From positions 1,175,684 through 1,239,683 of the forward strand of contig NZ_KQ758903.1 of assembly GCF_001466665.1 (NCBI RefSeq): 64,000 bases of DNA. Reading direction: 5' to 3'. A program made the position numbers and the translations under genes. Shown in pieces: positions 42,794 through 53,053 of the stretch (positions are counted from its first letter, which is position 1; every line of letters starts with the position of its first letter). This DNA is from Dehalogenimonas alkenigignens (GTDB lineage Bacteria; Chloroflexota; Dehalococcoidia; Dehalococcoidales; Dehalococcoidaceae). The notes beneath the pieces were generated by a model. It saw only the letters and a program-made list of their open reading frames with translations, was not told the DNA's origin and did no database searches.

Positions 42794-43600
42794 ATGACAG
42801 AAATCCAAAATGATCGTCCGGCTGATCTGACGGACGCCGCGGTTGCCTACCTCGGCTCCTTGTCTTCCGGAAAACGTGAGGCAGTGACGCCGGCGGTGAT
42901 GAACTTCGTCAGATGGTATGGGGCTCACCAGAGTATTGACAAAATTGCCCCGCCGAAGCTCGGCGAATACGCGGAAAGCCAGCCCTCAGGTGAAGACGGC
43001 GCCGCCAAGATTAAGGCTGTACGAGAAATGCTGGCTTATGCTGCCCGTCAAAATTGGATTTCATCGGAAATGTCCGGTCACCTGAAAGTCAGAAAAGTTG
43101 TCGCCAGGGTCAGGTCGGCCAATTCTCGCCCGGCTGTTGAGAAGCTGGTTCTTACAACTGAAAAACAGGCAGAGATGACGGCGGAGTTGACCGGGTTAAA
43201 AGAGCGCCGGGTACATGTCATTGATGATATTAAACGCGCCGCAGCGGACAAGGATCTGAAAGAGAACGCGCCCTACCACGCCGCCCGGGAAGAGAAAGCC
43301 CGCCTGGACGGCAAGATCAAAGAACTGGAAACTCTCCTTAAGCATGCCGTGATAGGTGAGCAGGAGTGTGCTGCCGGAACTGTGGCTGACCTTGGCCGTA
43401 AGGTCACTCTGAAGGAAACCGCGTCCGGTGCTCAAAGAACCTATCTACTGGTAACACCTCGTGAAGTAAACCCCAAGACCGGCCGGATCTCTCCGGTATC
43501 ACCCATCGGTAAAGCCATCATGGGGCGGTCGGCGGGTGAAATCGTCGAGGTTGTCGCACCGGCATGTACCGTGAAATATCTGATAGAGTGCATTGAATAA
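42794..43600 (+). CDS. GreA/GreB-type factor with extra N-terminal domain
   Basis: Protein of 268 residues. The C-terminal two-thirds is Gre-like: a coiled-coil hairpin (about 117-188, with DKDLKENAPYHAAREEK, matching the acidic tip and Asn-Ala-x-Tyr-x-x-A core of GreA) and a FKBP-like domain (about 190-266, with VTLKETASGAQRTYLLV and SPIGKAIMGRSAGEIVEV). Canonical GreA is about 158 residues. The extra ~105 N-terminal residues resemble the helical core-binding domain of tyrosine recombinases (AVAYLGSLSSGKREAVTPAV, cut; MLAYAARQNWISSEMSG). It should bind RNA polymerase and relieve backtracking; the added domain may bind DNA. ATG follows GAGAGGA. Confidence 0.83.
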   Translation: MTEIQNDRPADLTDAAVAYLGSLSSGKREAVTPAVMNFVRWYGAHQSIDKIAPPKLGEYAESQPSGEDGAAKIKAVREMLAYAARQNWISSEMSGHLKVRKVVARVRSANSRPAVEKLVLTTEKQAEMTAELTGLKERRVHVIDDIKRAAADKDLKENAPYHAAREEKARLDGKIKELETLLKHAVIGEQECAAGTVADLGRKVTLKETASGAQRTYLLVTPREVNPKTGRISPVSPIGKAIMGRSAGEIVEVVAPACTVKYLIECIE

Positions 43601-43626
43601 AGCAATTAGTCTCGATCGGAGGCGGC

Positions 43627-44739
43627 ATGAGGTCATCATTCAAGATCGGGCGCATTCTGGGTATCGAGATAGGTATTCATGTCTCGTGGCTCCTGATATT
43701 CGCCTTTTTGACCTGGTCGCTTGCCGCCAGCTACTTTCCTTCCATTCTCCCCGAAGAAAGCCCCGCGACTTACTGGTTGCTCGGGGCTGCCTCCAGCCTT
43801 TCGCTATTTGCCTCGGTCCTGGCTCACGAGTTGGGTCACTCGGTAGTCGCCCGGCGTAACGGCATACCGGTAAAAGATATCACCCTGTTTATTTTCGGCG
43901 GCGCGTCCAATATCAGCAAGGAAGCCGATACTCCCGGCGCCGAGTTCCGCATGGCGGTGACGGGGCCTCTGATCAGTTTCGCTTTGGCGGCCATATTCTA
44001 CTTTGCCTATTCCGCCGGCGGGCCGGTCGAGACCGCCTTGAGCGCTGTCACCCTTTATCTCGCCCAGATAAATTTGATTTTAGGCATTTTCAATTTACTT
44101 CCCGGATTTCCTCTCGACGGCGGCCGGGTATTCCGGTCGCTGGTCTGGAAGATAACCGGCAACGTCACCAAGGCGACTCGAATTGCGGCCTCAACCGGTC
44201 AGGTAATCGCTTATTTGTTTATCTTCGGCGGCATCGCCTTAGCCTTCAATGTCGGGATCAGCGGCTTGTGGCTGGCTTTAATCGGCTGGTTCTTAGCCTC
44301 CGCGGCTTCGGCAAGCTACCAGCAGTCTCTGCTCTCCGAGGTCCTTAAAGGGATTAAAGTGAGCCAGGTCGCCAGGCTGGATTTACACACCATTGCTCCG
44401 ACATTGACGGTTGAGTCCGCTTTGAATGAGATGCTGGAGAAGCGGCAGCGCGCCTTTCCGGTAGTTGAAGGCAGCCGCATGATCGGGCTTTTAAGTATGA
44501 CCGATATTAAACGCTCTCCGAGACACACCTGGTCGTCTGAGACTGTCAGCAGTATCCTTACGCCGATGAATGAAGTTAAGACCGTTTCCCCTGATGACGA
44601 CCTGGCGGCGGCTCTTGAGCTTATGCAAGGCGGAGGATTCAACCAGTTACCGGTTCTGGAGGGCGGCGCGCTGCGCGGGATGCTCTCCCGCGCTGACCTG
44701 CTGAACTATATTCAGATTAAGCAGGAACTCGGCCGTTAG
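43627..44739 (+). CDS. site-2 protease family M50 with CBS pair
   Basis: Membrane metalloprotease of 370 residues, closely related to the protein at 41593: both start SFKIGR and have the zinc motif at the same position (His67, Glu68, His71 in VLAHELGHSVVARRN). The third ligand is in GFPLDGGRVFRSLVW. Here the CBS pair is well formed (about 240-365, VSQVARLDLHTIAPTLTVES, cut; GGFNQLPVLEGGALRGMLSR), so adenosine-nucleotide sensing is likely. Rip3/SpoIVFB-type enzymes release membrane-bound regulators by cutting in the bilayer. The start ATG follows GGAGG. Confidence 0.93.
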   Translation: MRSSFKIGRILGIEIGIHVSWLLIFAFLTWSLAASYFPSILPEESPATYWLLGAASSLSLFASVLAHELGHSVVARRNGIPVKDITLFIFGGASNISKEADTPGAEFRMAVTGPLISFALAAIFYFAYSAGGPVETALSAVTLYLAQINLILGIFNLLPGFPLDGGRVFRSLVWKITGNVTKATRIAASTGQVIAYLFIFGGIALAFNVGISGLWLALIGWFLASAASASYQQSLLSEVLKGIKVSQVARLDLHTIAPTLTVESALNEMLEKRQRAFPVVEGSRMIGLLSMTDIKRSPRHTWSSETVSSILTPMNEVKTVSPDDDLAAALELMQGGGFNQLPVLEGGALRGMLSRADLLNYIQIKQELGR

Positions 44740-44745
44740 GGGAAA

Positions 44746-44774
44746 TTGACACCCCGGTGCTTCTGTAATAACCT
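44746..44774 (+). promoter_or_regulatory. possible promoter for the DUF4870-like gene
   Basis: Consensus TTGACA (44746-44751), 17-nt spacer, TAACCT (44769-44774); the -10 is weak. Confidence 0.4.
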
Positions 44775-44804
44775 TATCGGCATATTGAATCAAGGAGGAT
44801 TCCT

Positions 44805-45140
44805 GTGGACAAGACCTCTACCGGCCTTCAAGAAAACGTCGCCGGGTTGCTGTGCTATCTTGGAACCTGGATAACTGGCATAATTTTCCTGATTATCGAG
44901 CCAAAAAACAGATTTGTGAGATTTCACGCTTTTCAATCAATAGTCGTCTTCGGATTTATTCAAATCCTTGGGTTGATACTGAGTGGACCGTTTGCGCTGT
45001 TTAATTTACTTTTTGCCTGGCTTATATGGGTTGCCGGAATAATACTCTGGATTGTTCTCATGGTGAAAGCCTATCAAGGGCAGCGCTACAAACTGCCGGT
45101 GGCCGGGGATATCGCCGAAAGCCTGCTTGGCAAAGGTTAG
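44805..45140 (+). CDS. DUF4870/Tic20-like small membrane protein
   Basis: Membrane protein of 111 residues with three hydrophobic segments (about 12-32, 44-62, 64-88). The pattern LLCYLGTWITGIIFLIIEP, RFVRFHAFQSIVVFG and VKAYQGQRYKLPVAG matches the DUF4870 family, whose role is unknown. GTG start with AAGGAGG 7 nt upstream. Confidence 0.85.
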   Translation: MDKTSTGLQENVAGLLCYLGTWITGIIFLIIEPKNRFVRFHAFQSIVVFGFIQILGLILSGPFALFNLLFAWLIWVAGIILWIVLMVKAYQGQRYKLPVAGDIAESLLGKG

Positions 45141-45218
45141 GCTTAAACTAACTGGCCTCCGCGCCCATTTCAGGAGACGGTCCGTCGGTTTGGAGAAGTG
45201 TCTCGGACAGAACGAGAG

Positions 45219-45782
45219 TTATTTCCCCACGTAGATGATGTGGTCCTTGTTCACCGCCACGAAATCAGCGTGTTCAAGCCCGCCTTGAAGCGCCGGGTTG
45301 AAAATCACGTCGGTCACCGGGATAAACTGGTCGCTCCGGTTGAGAGCGTCCTGAAGTTCTTCCCACATTTCACTGTGCATATTGCCAGTCAGTGTTGTCT
45401 GGGCGAGGCTGATGGCCGCCTGGACAGGTTTTTTGCGCCGGATCGGGTAGGCAGCGCTTGGCGCCGCCGCGGACTCGCTTTGTCCTTCGCCAACGAACAA
45501 GATGTTACTTTTGCGGATGAACGCGATATCCATGCGCCGGGGTTCACCAAGAGAAGACACCACTTCGGCTTCAACGAGGGTCAAGAAATCTGAAGTGGGC
45601 TGCAGCTTGCCGCTGAATCCGCCTTTGTTCAAGGCGTCCAGAAGCCGCTGCTGCTGCTGGCACAGGGTATAGCCGGAAAATAATCCGTTGGTTGTTTGGA
45701 TAAAGATCTTAAGCTTGCGGAACCGCCCGGAATCCAACCCTGAAACCGGCATTCCTGATGACTGTTTTTGTTCTTCCATCAT
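45219..45782 (-). CDS. hypothetical protein, likely two-part beta-rich
   Basis: Protein of 187 residues that I do not recognise. It has no signal or membrane segment. The first half includes RFRKLKIFIQTTNGLFSGYT and a strand NILFVGEGQ; the second, after a Pro/Ala linker, has TLTGNMHSEMWEELQDALNR, FIPVTDVIFNPAL and HADFVAVNKDHIIYVG. The paired FIRKSNILFVGE and FVAVNKDHIIYVG endings suggest an internal duplication with DNA-independent regulatory character, but this is speculative. ATG with GAGAGAG upstream. Confidence 0.6.
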   Translation of the reverse strand: MMEEQKQSSGMPVSGLDSGRFRKLKIFIQTTNGLFSGYTLCQQQQRLLDALNKGGFSGKLQPTSDFLTLVEAEVVSSLGEPRRMDIAFIRKSNILFVGEGQSESAAAPSAAYPIRRKKPVQAAISLAQTTLTGNMHSEMWEELQDALNRSDQFIPVTDVIFNPALQGGLEHADFVAVNKDHIIYVGK

Positions 45783-45795
45783 CTCTCTCTAATAG

Positions 45796-46083
45796 TTAGC
45801 TGATACCTCTGTTCACGCCTATCGCCACCGCGGATATTATCGCGACCAGACCGCCAGTGACCAGCCCGGCGATTCCGGCGGCATACTGGCGCCGCCTGAC
45901 CGCTGCTGTCAGACCGAAATACACCCCGCAAAAAGCCAGAATAAGAGCCAGCCAGAGATAAAAAGTCCCTCCGGCCAGCAAACCCGCCAGCAGCCCGATA
46001 AAGCTGGTAATAGCAGATGCCAGACTGGCTATTCCCATCAGACTTTCCCGGATGACGAATTCCGCCGCCCGGCGCCCCGGCAC
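45796..46083 (-). CDS. small predicted membrane protein
   Basis: Protein of up to 95 residues with two or three hydrophobic stretches (ASAITSFIGLLAGLLAGGTF, LWLALILAFCGVYFGL, GIAGLVTGGLVAIISAVAIG). GTG 46083 or ATG 46038 could be the start; GGGAAAG 5 nt before the second favours it slightly. It follows the response regulator gene by 18 nt and may share its transcript. No family recognised. Confidence 0.6.
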   Translation of the reverse strand: MPGRRAAEFVIRESLMGIASLASAITSFIGLLAGLLAGGTFYLWLALILAFCGVYFGLTAAVRRRQYAAGIAGLVTGGLVAIISAVAIGVNRGIS

Positions 46084-46101
46084 CTTTTCATGGATGAACC
46101 T

Positions 46102-46788
46102 TTACTCCTGTGGCGTCGCCAGCATGTAGCCGACGCCGTGTTTGTTCAGAATAATCTTGGGATTGTCTACATCGGCCTCAATTTTCTGCCGGAGCTGCCG
46201 GATGTAGACGCGCAGCGCCGCCACGCAGTCAGGATAAAAATCGTTCCACAGCGCCTCAGCCAGGGCGGCGTAGGTCACCACCGCGCCCGGGTGTTGTATC
46301 AGCTTGCTCATGATAATTTCTTCGGTCCTGGTCAGCGGGATCTCCCGGTTATGGTAATGGAGGATTCCGGTTGATGGAGACAGCCGCAATTCGCCCGCGG
46401 CCAGAGTCGAGTCCGGCGCCGGCGTGGCCGATCTCCTGAGCAGCGCCTTGATTCTGGATAAAAGTTCCATCTGCCGGAACGGCTTTACCAGGTAGTCGTC
46501 GGCCCCGGCTTCAAGCGCTTTAACGATGTCGAATTCGTCCTTTCGGGCGGTCAGGATGATGATGGGGTAATTGGCAAACTGCCTGATGCCTTTGAGGACC
46601 TCAAAGCCTGAAATATCGGGCAGCCCCAAATCCAGAATGACTAAATCCGGCTTCAAGTCCCTGGCCTGGGACACCGCCTGGGTTCCTGAGTCGGTGGACA
46701 AAAACTCCACGTCCGGCCAGCGCATGCGGAACGCCCAGGCCACTGAATCGACAATCTGGGCGTCATCCTCAACCATGAGTACTTTCAT
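46102..46788 (-). CDS. OmpR/KdpE-family response regulator
   Basis: DNA-binding response regulator of 228 residues. The receiver has MVEDDAQIV, the phosphoacceptor in LVILDLGLPDISG, and Lys in YLVKPF; the C-terminal winged helix (about 130-225) has ITLTRTEE-like PLTRTEEIIMSKLIQHPG and VYIRQLRQKIEADVDNP. Both the KIEADVDNPKIILNKHGVGYML ending (cut) and the pairing with an adjacent kinase resemble KdpE, but no kdp genes are present. Its ATG overlaps the kinase stop by 4 nt. Confidence 0.94.
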   Translation of the reverse strand: MKVLMVEDDAQIVDSVAWAFRMRWPDVEFLSTDSGTQAVSQARDLKPDLVILDLGLPDISGFEVLKGIRQFANYPIIILTARKDEFDIVKALEAGADDYLVKPFRQMELLSRIKALLRRSATPAPDSTLAAGELRLSPSTGILHYHNREIPLTRTEEIIMSKLIQHPGAVVTYAALAEALWNDFYPDCVAALRVYIRQLRQKIEADVDNPKIILNKHGVGYMLATPQE

Positions 46789-47834
46789 ACACTTCCTCTA
46801 TCTGCGGCCGCCGGCAGCGCCAGGCCGAAGGTCGCGCCATGTCCCGGTTCGCTCTCAACCCAAACGCGGCCGCCGTGAAGTTCGATGATCATCTTTGACA
46901 GCGCCAGTCCCAGGCCGAGCCCGGAGAGCTTTTCGCCGCCGCTTTGGGGCACCCGGTAGTACGGCTCAAAAAGTCTCTTCTGCGCTTCGCTGCTGATGCC
47001 CGGTCCGGAATCTTTGACCTCAACCCGCAGTTCGCCCGGAACGGCGTATGCCTTGAGTGTGATCTCGCCGCCTTTTGGCGTATATTTTACTGCGTTGGTG
47101 AGGTAATTATAAAGCACCTGACGCAGCCGGTCCTCATCGAGCCTCACCTTAGGCAAGTCGGCCGCCACGTCAACGATCAGTGATTGGTGTTTGCGGGCCG
47201 CCGCCGCTTTGAGGTTGTCGGCCATCCCGATTAAAAGCGGCCTGGCGTCGCCCGGCGACGGCGCGACGGTGAGCATGCCCACCTCGCCCTTGGCTACATC
47301 CAGAAGCTCATCGGTGCGCCGGTCAAGGTTCTGGGCGGCGCGATGGATATTTTTAGCCAATTCCTGGCGCGGATCCCCTGCCAGATCATCAACGAACAAT
47401 TCGGCCGAAGCCAGCATCGCGGTGAGAGGTGTTTTGAGCTCGTGCACCAGGGCGCGGTTGAAATCGGCGCGGCGGTGGATCTCGCGGTCGAGTTCTTCAT
47501 TCAACAGTTTAAGTTCAGCGGTACGCAGCGCCACCTCGTTCTCCAGCAGGGCTTTCTGGCGCGCCACCGCCCGCAGCCGCAGGTAGTAAACACCATAGGC
47601 GATCAGAACGCCGATGGCGGCGGCAACAAAATTGACCCACCAGTTGGCAGGCAGCGGCGGCAGTTCGATGCCGGGGTCGTCTGAAGGCTGCGACGATACC
47701 GCCCCGGCAGCGGCGGAGGGCAAACCGGTTGTTGCTGCCGTTGGAACCGCCGGGCCTGCTGAAAATAACAGCAGGCAGCCGGCAACGATTAAAATAAGGG
47801 AACATAAGCGGAGGAGCCTGCTGCGGGTCGGCAT
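46785..47834 (-). CDS. sensor histidine kinase (HisKA)
   Basis: Membrane kinase of 349 residues. A signal-anchor (about 7-30), a short Pro/Ser-rich extracytoplasmic segment and a second membrane span (about 65-83) precede a coiled coil. The HisKA motif is FNRALVHELKTPLTAMLAS, and the HATPase_c domain has YNYLTNAVKYTPKGG, KDSGPGIS and GLGLGLALSKMI. The extracytoplasmic part is only about 35 residues, so sensing may be in the membrane. Forms an overlapping pair with the OmpR-type regulator. Confidence 0.93.
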   Translation of the reverse strand: MPTRSRLLRLCSLILIVAGCLLLFSAGPAVPTAATTGLPSAAAGAVSSQPSDDPGIELPPLPANWWVNFVAAAIGVLIAYGVYYLRLRAVARQKALLENEVALRTAELKLLNEELDREIHRRADFNRALVHELKTPLTAMLASAELFVDDLAGDPRQELAKNIHRAAQNLDRRTDELLDVAKGEVGMLTVAPSPGDARPLLIGMADNLKAAAARKHQSLIVDVAADLPKVRLDEDRLRQVLYNYLTNAVKYTPKGGEITLKAYAVPGELRVEVKDSGPGISSEAQKRLFEPYYRVPQSGGEKLSGLGLGLALSKMIIELHGGRVWVESEPGHGATFGLALPAAADRGSV

Positions 47835-47870
47835 AAGGCATTTTAGTATATTGAGAATCTAACGGCAATT

Positions 47871-47902
47871 AAAAAGCGGCTCCGATTTTCCCGGAGCCGC
47901 TT
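47871..47902 (-). terminator. intrinsic terminator after gap
   Basis: Minus strand: AAGCGGCTCCG, 7-nt loop, CGGAGCCGCTT, then TTT. An 11-bp stem (47874-47884 with 47892-47902) lies 22 nt downstream of the gap stop codon. Confidence 0.85.
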
Positions 47903-47923
47903 CCTTTGGAGATGATTTATTTT

Positions 47924-48940
47924 CTATCCCAGGCCGATACGGCCCATGAAGGCGGCCAGGTCGCCGAGCCGGGTGGAGTAGCCCCACTCGTTATCGTACC
48001 AGCCCAGCACCTTGACCATATTGCCGGCCATGACCATGGTGCACGGCGCGTCGATGATGCAGGATGCCGGGTCTCCCTTGAAGTCGGAGCTGACCAGTTC
48101 TTCTTTGCAGAAGGTCAGGACGCCTTTGAGCCCGCCGCCGGCGGCTTCTTCCAGCGCCGCGTTGACCTCCTCGGCGGTGACGTTCCGCTTTACAATCGCT
48201 GTCAGGTCGGCGATGGAAACGCTGCCCACCGGGACCCGCAGCGAGATGCCGTGGATCAACCCCTTCAATTCCGGGATAACCTGGGCGACCGCCTTGGCGG
48301 CGCCGGTGGTGGTGGGGATAATGTTCAGCGCCGCGGCGCGGGCGCGGCGCAGATCCTTGTGGTAAATGTCCAGCAGGCTCTGATCGTTGGTGTAAGCATG
48401 AACCGTGTTGATCAGCGCTTTCTCGATGCCGAACTTGTCGTTAATGACCTTGACCATCGGGGTCACACAGTTGGTGGTGCAGGAGGCGTTGGAGATGACC
48501 GCGTGATCAGCCGGCTTGTAGGCCTTCTCGTTAACGCCCATGACCACGGTCAGGTCGGCGTTGGCCGAGGTGGTGGAGATGATGACTTTTTTGGCGCCGC
48601 CTTCCAGGTGCAGCGCCGCCTTGGCCCGGTCGGAGAATCGGCCGGTGGACTCGATGACGATATCGACGCCGTAGTCGCTCCAGGGGATCCTGTTGGGTTC
48701 CTTTTCGGAGAAGGCACGCACCGTCTTGCCGTCGACGGTAATGATTCCTTCCCCCGCCTCGACAGTGCCGGGATAGGCGCCGTAGCTGGTATCATGTTTC
48801 AACAGGTGGGCGTTGGTGGCGGTGTCGGCCAGGTCGTTGATGGCCACCACCTCGAGTTCATTGGCGTGATACTTCTTCATGGCGCGGAAAGTCAGCCGGC
48901 CGATGCGCCCGAAACCGTTGATGCCGATGCGGGTTACCAT
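47924..48940 (-). CDS. gap: glyceraldehyde-3-phosphate dehydrogenase, type I
   Basis: Glycolytic/gluconeogenic NAD(P)-dependent dehydrogenase of 338 residues. The Rossmann start is RIGINGFGRIGRLTFRA, the nucleophile is Cys154 in SNASCTTNCVTPM, and the catalytic domain has HAYTNDQSLLD, SLRVPVGSVS and WYDNEWGYS. AGGAGG precedes the ATG by 7 nt. It is followed by its own terminator. With eno nearby it serves central carbon flow, probably in the gluconeogenic direction in this kind of organism (inference). Confidence 0.97.
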   Translation of the reverse strand: MVTRIGINGFGRIGRLTFRAMKKYHANELEVVAINDLADTATNAHLLKHDTSYGAYPGTVEAGEGIITVDGKTVRAFSEKEPNRIPWSDYGVDIVIESTGRFSDRAKAALHLEGGAKKVIISTTSANADLTVVMGVNEKAYKPADHAVISNASCTTNCVTPMVKVINDKFGIEKALINTVHAYTNDQSLLDIYHKDLRRARAAALNIIPTTTGAAKAVAQVIPELKGLIHGISLRVPVGSVSIADLTAIVKRNVTAEEVNAALEEAAGGGLKGVLTFCKEELVSSDFKGDPASCIIDAPCTMVMAGNMVKVLGWYDNEWGYSTRLGDLAAFMGRIGLG

Positions 48941-48995
48941 GAGGGATCCTCCTTATTTTTCACTTTCAATACTGGGTGGGAACCTGAATCAGAAA

Positions 48996-49991
48996 TCATC
49001 CGGATTTTTTGAATCTGAGCATATCCATAAAAGCTTCAAGTCTTGTCTTAAGATGTTGGGAAAGACCGAAATCGGCGTTGCCCTCGACGGTTAAAATCGG
49101 GATATCCAGTTTCGACCGCAGTATTATATCACCGATGGCGCGGTGGCAAAACGATTGCACGTAATGAATAATCCCGTCCAGCCGCCGCTCCTTCACCGCC
49201 TTGCCGATGTCGGCAATCCGGTGTTCCGTGGCGTAAGGGTAGGTGTAGCGGCGGTATTGTTCGGTCAGGCTTTTAACCTGGTACGGCATCGAAAACTGCC
49301 GCTGGATCTCGTTGAAAACCACCCGGCCGCCGCATTTTTCCAGAAACGGGTACAACTCGGCGGCGTAGACCGGCGGCACGCCGGCGAAACCCAGGCGGAT
49401 CTCGTCTGAAGGAAAGGCCGGGCGGTTCCGGGCCAATTCCACGGACGTTCTCAGATCAATGAAATAACGCTCCGTATCCTGATTGAAATCTGATGCTGAA
49501 ACCAGCCAGTAATGGTTCTCGCTCCCGGAGACTGTATTCTCCTGCCAGGTCAGCCGGTCGATTTCGGAGGCTAGCTTCCTCACCGGCACCAAGCCCATTC
49601 TGACAGCCTCGGCTTCAGCGGCTGTTGTTCCCAGTTCCGCGGCCAACTCCCTGATAGCCCGGGACATCCGGCCAGTTTCCGGCGCCGCCGGGTAGGCGAA
49701 GGGGATAGTCTTAATGCCCTGGTGCCGAAGCACCTCCATCAGCATCAGCGTATTGGAGCAGTCGCCGCCGGTGACGCAGATGACCTCTTCGATACCACAG
49801 CGGATAGCCGCGCCGTAAATACCCTTGATCCAGGCGCAGGTATTGAGCGGAAATCCGGCTTTCTCGGCCACGGCGATGAGTGACGGCGGGTCGGCATCGC
49901 TGACGAAGAGGTTGTTGAGATCCGCGGGGACGGCGCCAGCCGCCAGAATGACCTCGACAGGTACGGTGGTGGTGATGCCGATGCGTTTCAC
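48996..49991 (-). CDS. 2-hydroxyacyl-CoA dehydratase subunit-like protein
   Basis: Protein of 331 residues related to the HgdB/BcrC/FldC family, whose members hold a 4Fe-4S cluster in dehydratases and benzoyl-CoA reductases. It begins RIGITTTVPVEVILAAGAVP, as those subunits do, and has Cys in LNTCAWIKG, VTGGDCSNTL and QSFCHRAIGD, the positions expected for cluster ligation. No second subunit or activating ATPase is adjacent. GTG 49991 is chosen as start; it is 8 nt after a TATAAT box, whereas TTG 50000 overlaps the box. The reaction is unknown. Confidence 0.8.
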   Translation of the reverse strand: MKRIGITTTVPVEVILAAGAVPADLNNLFVSDADPPSLIAVAEKAGFPLNTCAWIKGIYGAAIRCGIEEVICVTGGDCSNTLMLMEVLRHQGIKTIPFAYPAAPETGRMSRAIRELAAELGTTAAEAEAVRMGLVPVRKLASEIDRLTWQENTVSGSENHYWLVSASDFNQDTERYFIDLRTSVELARNRPAFPSDEIRLGFAGVPPVYAAELYPFLEKCGGRVVFNEIQRQFSMPYQVKSLTEQYRRYTYPYATEHRIADIGKAVKERRLDGIIHYVQSFCHRAIGDIILRSKLDIPILTVEGNADFGLSQHLKTRLEAFMDMLRFKKSG

Positions 49992-49999
49992 AGCGGGCA

Positions 50000-50005
50000 A
50001 TTATA
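50000..50005 (-). promoter_or_regulatory. -10 box of the HgdB-like gene, predicted leaderless
   Basis: Minus-strand TATAAT with AAGACA 17 nt upstream; 8 nt separate it from GTG 49991 and no Shine-Dalgarno site is seen. Confidence 0.5.
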
Positions 50006-50066
50006 CCTAATTCCACCGGTCGTGTCTTTCCGGCCGGACGATGTTTGGGCCTTTAGACCCATCCCA

Positions 50067-50097
50067 TTGATATTTAGCCGTTACACCGTTGTATAAT
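50067..50097 (+). promoter_or_regulatory. promoter for the nitroreductase gene
   Basis: TTGATA (50067-50072) and TATAAT (50092-50097), spacer 19 nt. A leader with GAGGTAAGAG follows. Confidence 0.5.
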
Positions 50098-50161
50098 CTC
50101 TTTTGTCGAGCCAGAATCTGTTCGCCGGCAAGAGTCGGAAAAATTTCCGAGAGGTAAGAGA

Positions 50162-50677
50162 ATGGAGTTCGCCGAGGTTATTTCCAGCCGTTACAGCGTC
50201 AGGTCATACCGCCCGGACCCTGTGCCCGATGACCAGCTGCGAAAAGTACTTGAAGCCGCCCGGCTGGCGCCGACCGCCGCCAACCGGCAGCCATTTAAAG
50301 TTCTGATTATCCATACTGAAGGCCGGGCAGCTGAACTCCAGGGCATTTACCCCAGCGAATGGTTCACTCAGGCGCCGGTTCTCCTGTGCGTCTGCGCGCT
50401 GCCTGAGCGGGGTTGGGAACGCCACGACGGCAAGAATTATGCCGAGGTCGATGCTGCCATCGTCATGGACCACATTATCCTGGCGGCCACCAGTCTCGGC
50501 CTGGGCACCTGTTGGGTGGCGGCCTTTGATGTACCCACTGCCCGAAAAGTCTTGCGCATACCTGATGAATGGCAGCCCATCGCCTTCACGCCGCTGGGGT
50601 ATGCCCACAGCCAGCTGCGGCCTAAAACCCGCCGCCCCCTGTCCGAACTGGTCGTCTACGACCGCCCGCCGCGGTAA
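50162..50677 (+). CDS. nitroreductase-family flavoprotein
   Basis: FMN-dependent oxidoreductase of 171 residues. The start EFAEVISSRYSVRSYRPDPV carries the SRxSxRxY FMN-phosphate contact, then APTAANRQPFKVLII, and AATSLGLGTCWVAAFD near 120. This compact form (about 170 residues) is common in anaerobes and acts on quinones, nitro compounds or unknown substrates. Shine-Dalgarno GAGG is 8 nt before the ATG. Confidence 0.92.
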   Translation: MEFAEVISSRYSVRSYRPDPVPDDQLRKVLEAARLAPTAANRQPFKVLIIHTEGRAAELQGIYPSEWFTQAPVLLCVCALPERGWERHDGKNYAEVDAAIVMDHIILAATSLGLGTCWVAAFDVPTARKVLRIPDEWQPIAFTPLGYAHSQLRPKTRRPLSELVVYDRPPR

Positions 50678-50747
50678 TCGGTTCTTCAGAGTGAGGATAC
50701 TGTATTTTGCTCGCGATTGACGTTTTTGATAGCCGGAAGCGATTTCG

Positions 50748-51188
50748 ATGAAGAAAAATGCCGCTATTCTTGCCGCCGGGCTAGTGCTCATCATTTTTCT
50801 TGTTTCGGCTTCGGCGTGCGCTGACCGCTATCCCCCCGGAGCTGAAGTGCCCCTGAAGGGCACCATCTGGGTGCTGGAGGAATTCGGCGATCCCGGGAAA
50901 TTAAACTCGCCGATTAGCGGGACCAGGATTACCATCAGGTTCGATCCCGATGGTAAACAAGTCGGGGGCTCGAGCGGCTGCAACACTTACGGCGGCGGCT
51001 ATGTACTTTCGGGGCAACATGGTCTGGATGTGAAGGACATTATCCAGACGGAGATCGCTTGCGGCGGCGGCATCAACGCCCAGGAGGCCGCGTATTTCAA
51101 CATTCTGATCGCGGTGACCTCGTTCGACCTGGAACACCGCCGATTGACACTCTCGGGTCCCCGGGGAATCCTCGTCTTTGAGCCTTAA
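50748..51188 (+). CDS. META-domain lipoprotein (HslJ-like)
   Basis: Exported protein of 146 residues. The signal ends in VSASAC (Cys near 23), a plausible lipobox. The META domain covers about 35-145: LKGTIWVLEEFGDPG, the Cys-containing GGSSGCNTYGGGYVL, and TEIACGGGINAQEAAYF, the usual order in HslJ-type proteins linked to heat-shock or novobiocin resistance, with no proven biochemical role. The start ATG has GGAAG 8 nt upstream. Convergent with eno. Confidence 0.88.
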   Translation: MKKNAAILAAGLVLIIFLVSASACADRYPPGAEVPLKGTIWVLEEFGDPGKLNSPISGTRITIRFDPDGKQVGGSSGCNTYGGGYVLSGQHGLDVKDIIQTEIACGGGINAQEAAYFNILIAVTSFDLEHRRLTLSGPRGILVFEP

Positions 51189-51192
51189 TGGG

Positions 51193-53053
<1,861 letters not shown>

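Noticed and set aside
42794-43120. Truncated phage integrase
   Set aside because: The integrase-like part is in frame with a complete Gre-like domain, with no catalytic recombinase domain, attachment repeat or phage gene nearby.
47871-47902. Terminator for the sensor kinase gene at 46785-47834
   Set aside because: It is upstream of that gene's start on the minus strand; the U-tract side fits the end of gap.
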